Below, one piece after another: positions 6,157-6,826 of a DNA stretch of 6,826 bases. Under the pieces are notes generated by a model. That model saw only the letters and a program-made list of their open reading frames with translations. It had not been told where the DNA came from and searched no databases. Every line of letters begins with the position of its first letter. Position 1 is the stretch's first letter. The position numbers were made by a program, and so were the translations under genes. This DNA is from Patescibacteria group bacterium (lineage in GTDB: Bacteria > Patescibacteriota > Patescibacteriia > S139-126), in the NCBI GenBank assembly GCA_015485755.1, contig WFTD01000042.1, forward strand, positions 1 through 6,826. Direction: 5' to 3'.

Positions 6157-6826
6157 TTATTCTATTATTTCTATCTCCGTGCCAACCTCAGCCCAATTAT
6201 AAAGCCACTTGGCTGGTCCCACCCCCAACCTCACACAACCATGTGATACAGGCCTGCCAAGATGATCAGCTCCTTCTTTGATACCGCCTGGCCACTCTGG
6301 CAACTCATGAATACCATACAAACTACCAATAAAACTCATCCAATAAGGCATCCAGAGGCCATAACGGCGCGACCAAGCTCTTTTTGCTTTGTTGTTTATT
6401 TTATACTGCCCTACCGGAGTCTCATATCCCTTTTTGCCAGTAGAAACTGGAAAAACTGCCAAAGGGATACTCCCTAAATAAGGAATTAAGGTTTGGTTGG
6501 TTGTGTTGATAACTATTTTTTGCGGAAGTTTCTTTGGCTCTGGATTTAAAGGGTCAAAAGCATGGTTAATTTCAGTAAAATCATCAAAACCGTCACCATC
6601 AGTATCTTTTCTGCCCAGATCAGTTTTAAATAAAAGCTCCAGCCAATCAGACATACCATCACCATCAAAATCAGTTTGGGATAAAGTTTTATTTGCCTGA
6701 TGAGGAGAGTAATGATTTTTTATCTCCAGGCCATCCGGATACCCATCGCCATCAGTATCAGGATTATACGGATCAGTATAATAAATCTCTACCTCTTCCC
6801 TATCGCCCAATCCATCTCCATCACTA
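6157..6826 (-). CDS. L,D-transpeptidase (YkuD domain) with thrombospondin-type-3 / DxDGDG calcium repeats, N-terminus cut by window edge
   Basis: The reading frame stays open through the right edge (223 complete codons in the window). The TTG at 6810 falls inside a DGDGL repeat and is not a believable start, so the real start and any signal peptide lie outside. Residues 1-95 (counted from the first full codon) hold at least four Asp-rich calcium-binding repeats. Residues about 103-221 form the YkuD catalytic domain: KIVINTTNQTL, TPVGQY, YGIHELPEWPGG and SHGCVRLG (194-201). H173, H195 and nucleophile C197 are in place; C197 is the only cysteine in the visible part. Such enzymes make 3-3 cross-links in peptidoglycan or attach proteins to it, using the meso-diaminopimelate of tetrapeptide stems, outside the membrane. 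The repeats probably fold on Ca2+ and act as a rigid spacer or cell-surface anchor. The gene lies upstream of secDF on the same strand, with a 134-base gap. The family is sure; the exact reaction and localisation are inferred. Confidence 0.92.
   Translation of the reverse strand, partial: SDGDGLGDREEVEIYYTDPYNPDTDGDGYPDGLEIKNHYSPHQANKTLSQTDFDGDGMSDWLELLFKTDLGRKDTDGDGFDDFTEINHAFDPLNPEPKKLPQKIVINTTNQTLIPYLGSIPLAVFPVSTGKKGYETPVGQYKINNKAKRAWSRRYGLWMPYWMSFIGSLYGIHELPEWPGGIKEGADHLGRPVSHGCVRLGVGPAKWLYNWAEVGTEIEIIE
6541..6826 (-). repeat. Tandem DxDGDG (thrombospondin type-3-like) calcium-binding repeats, coding
   Basis: Within the L,D-transpeptidase gene, four related units are visible: a partial SDGDGLGDREEV at the edge, then DTDGDGYPDGLEI, DFDGDGMSDWLEL and DTDGDGFDDFTEI. 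Units one and four are followed by a TDPYNP or FDPLNP spacer. Alternating Asp at positions 1, 3 and 5 and a Glu/Asp near position 12 are the usual Ca2+ ligands. Units are separated by about 22-28 residues and are diverged in sequence, so this is a protein repeat rather than recent DNA duplication. The array probably continues beyond the window. Confidence 0.8.

Noticed and set aside
6157..6810. TTG at 6810 as the start of the L,D-transpeptidase
   Set aside because: The codon is the Leu of a DGDGL calcium repeat and the frame is open to the edge, so the gene is treated as 5'-partial.
1..6826. UGA recoding (UGA read as Gly, as in some CPR groups)
   Set aside because: The five visible stops are TAA or TAG, but no gene needs an in-frame TGA to stay intact, and Gly is coded by normal GGN codons. 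Five stops are too few to infer a changed code.

Overview
This is an AT-rich bacterial window with six protein genes, all on the minus strand. In transcription order they are an L,D-transpeptidase (5' end cut by the right edge), secD, secF, greA, a lysS fused to an HD domain, and an rdgB/ITPase-type gene (3' end cut by the left edge). No RNA gene, mobile element, CRISPR array or phage remnant is visible. No stretch longer than about 135 bases lacks a gene. The gene content is core housekeeping: protein export, cell wall, transcription elongation, tRNA charging and nucleotide-pool cleaning. Several features point to the Candidate Phyla Radiation (Patescibacteria), probably a parcubacterial lineage: small, tightly packed genes, weak ribosome binding sites, the 'SHLQEFTMLEFY' and 'NGWEVVNAYSEL' variants of LysRS, the 'DDGG' and 'GYPVRSIFY' variants of the ITPase, thrombospondin-type-3 calcium repeats on a wall enzyme, and domain-fused core proteins. 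This assignment is inference from remembered family patterns, not from a search.

Right part (about 4277-6826): a secreted-looking L,D-transpeptidase, with at least four DxDGDG calcium-binding repeats before its YkuD domain, ends at 6157. A 134-base AT-rich gap follows and holds two plausible secD promoters. SecD and SecF are separated by 2 bases and form the SecDF export motor. SecD carries an unexpected parvulin-type (PpiC) prolyl isomerase module inside its extracytoplasmic P1 domain, and the strand order of that module looks circularly permuted.

Middle (about 2712-3335): greA has its own good promoter in the 59-base gap after secF. Two tandem hairpins follow greA. The second, with a run of nine T, shares its bases with the -35 box of the lysS promoter, so the terminator of one unit and the promoter of the next are physically merged.

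Left part (1-2711): lysS is 709 codons, about 200 longer than a normal LysRS, because a complete HD phosphohydrolase domain is fused to its C-terminus. rdgB starts 8 bases after the lysS stop and is probably co-transcribed. LysRS is a classical source of Ap4A, and some HD proteins (YqeK family) hydrolyse Ap4A. A combined alarmone synthetase/hydrolase is therefore an attractive but untested idea. The two fusions, LysRS-HD and SecD-parvulin, are the most interesting items in the window.
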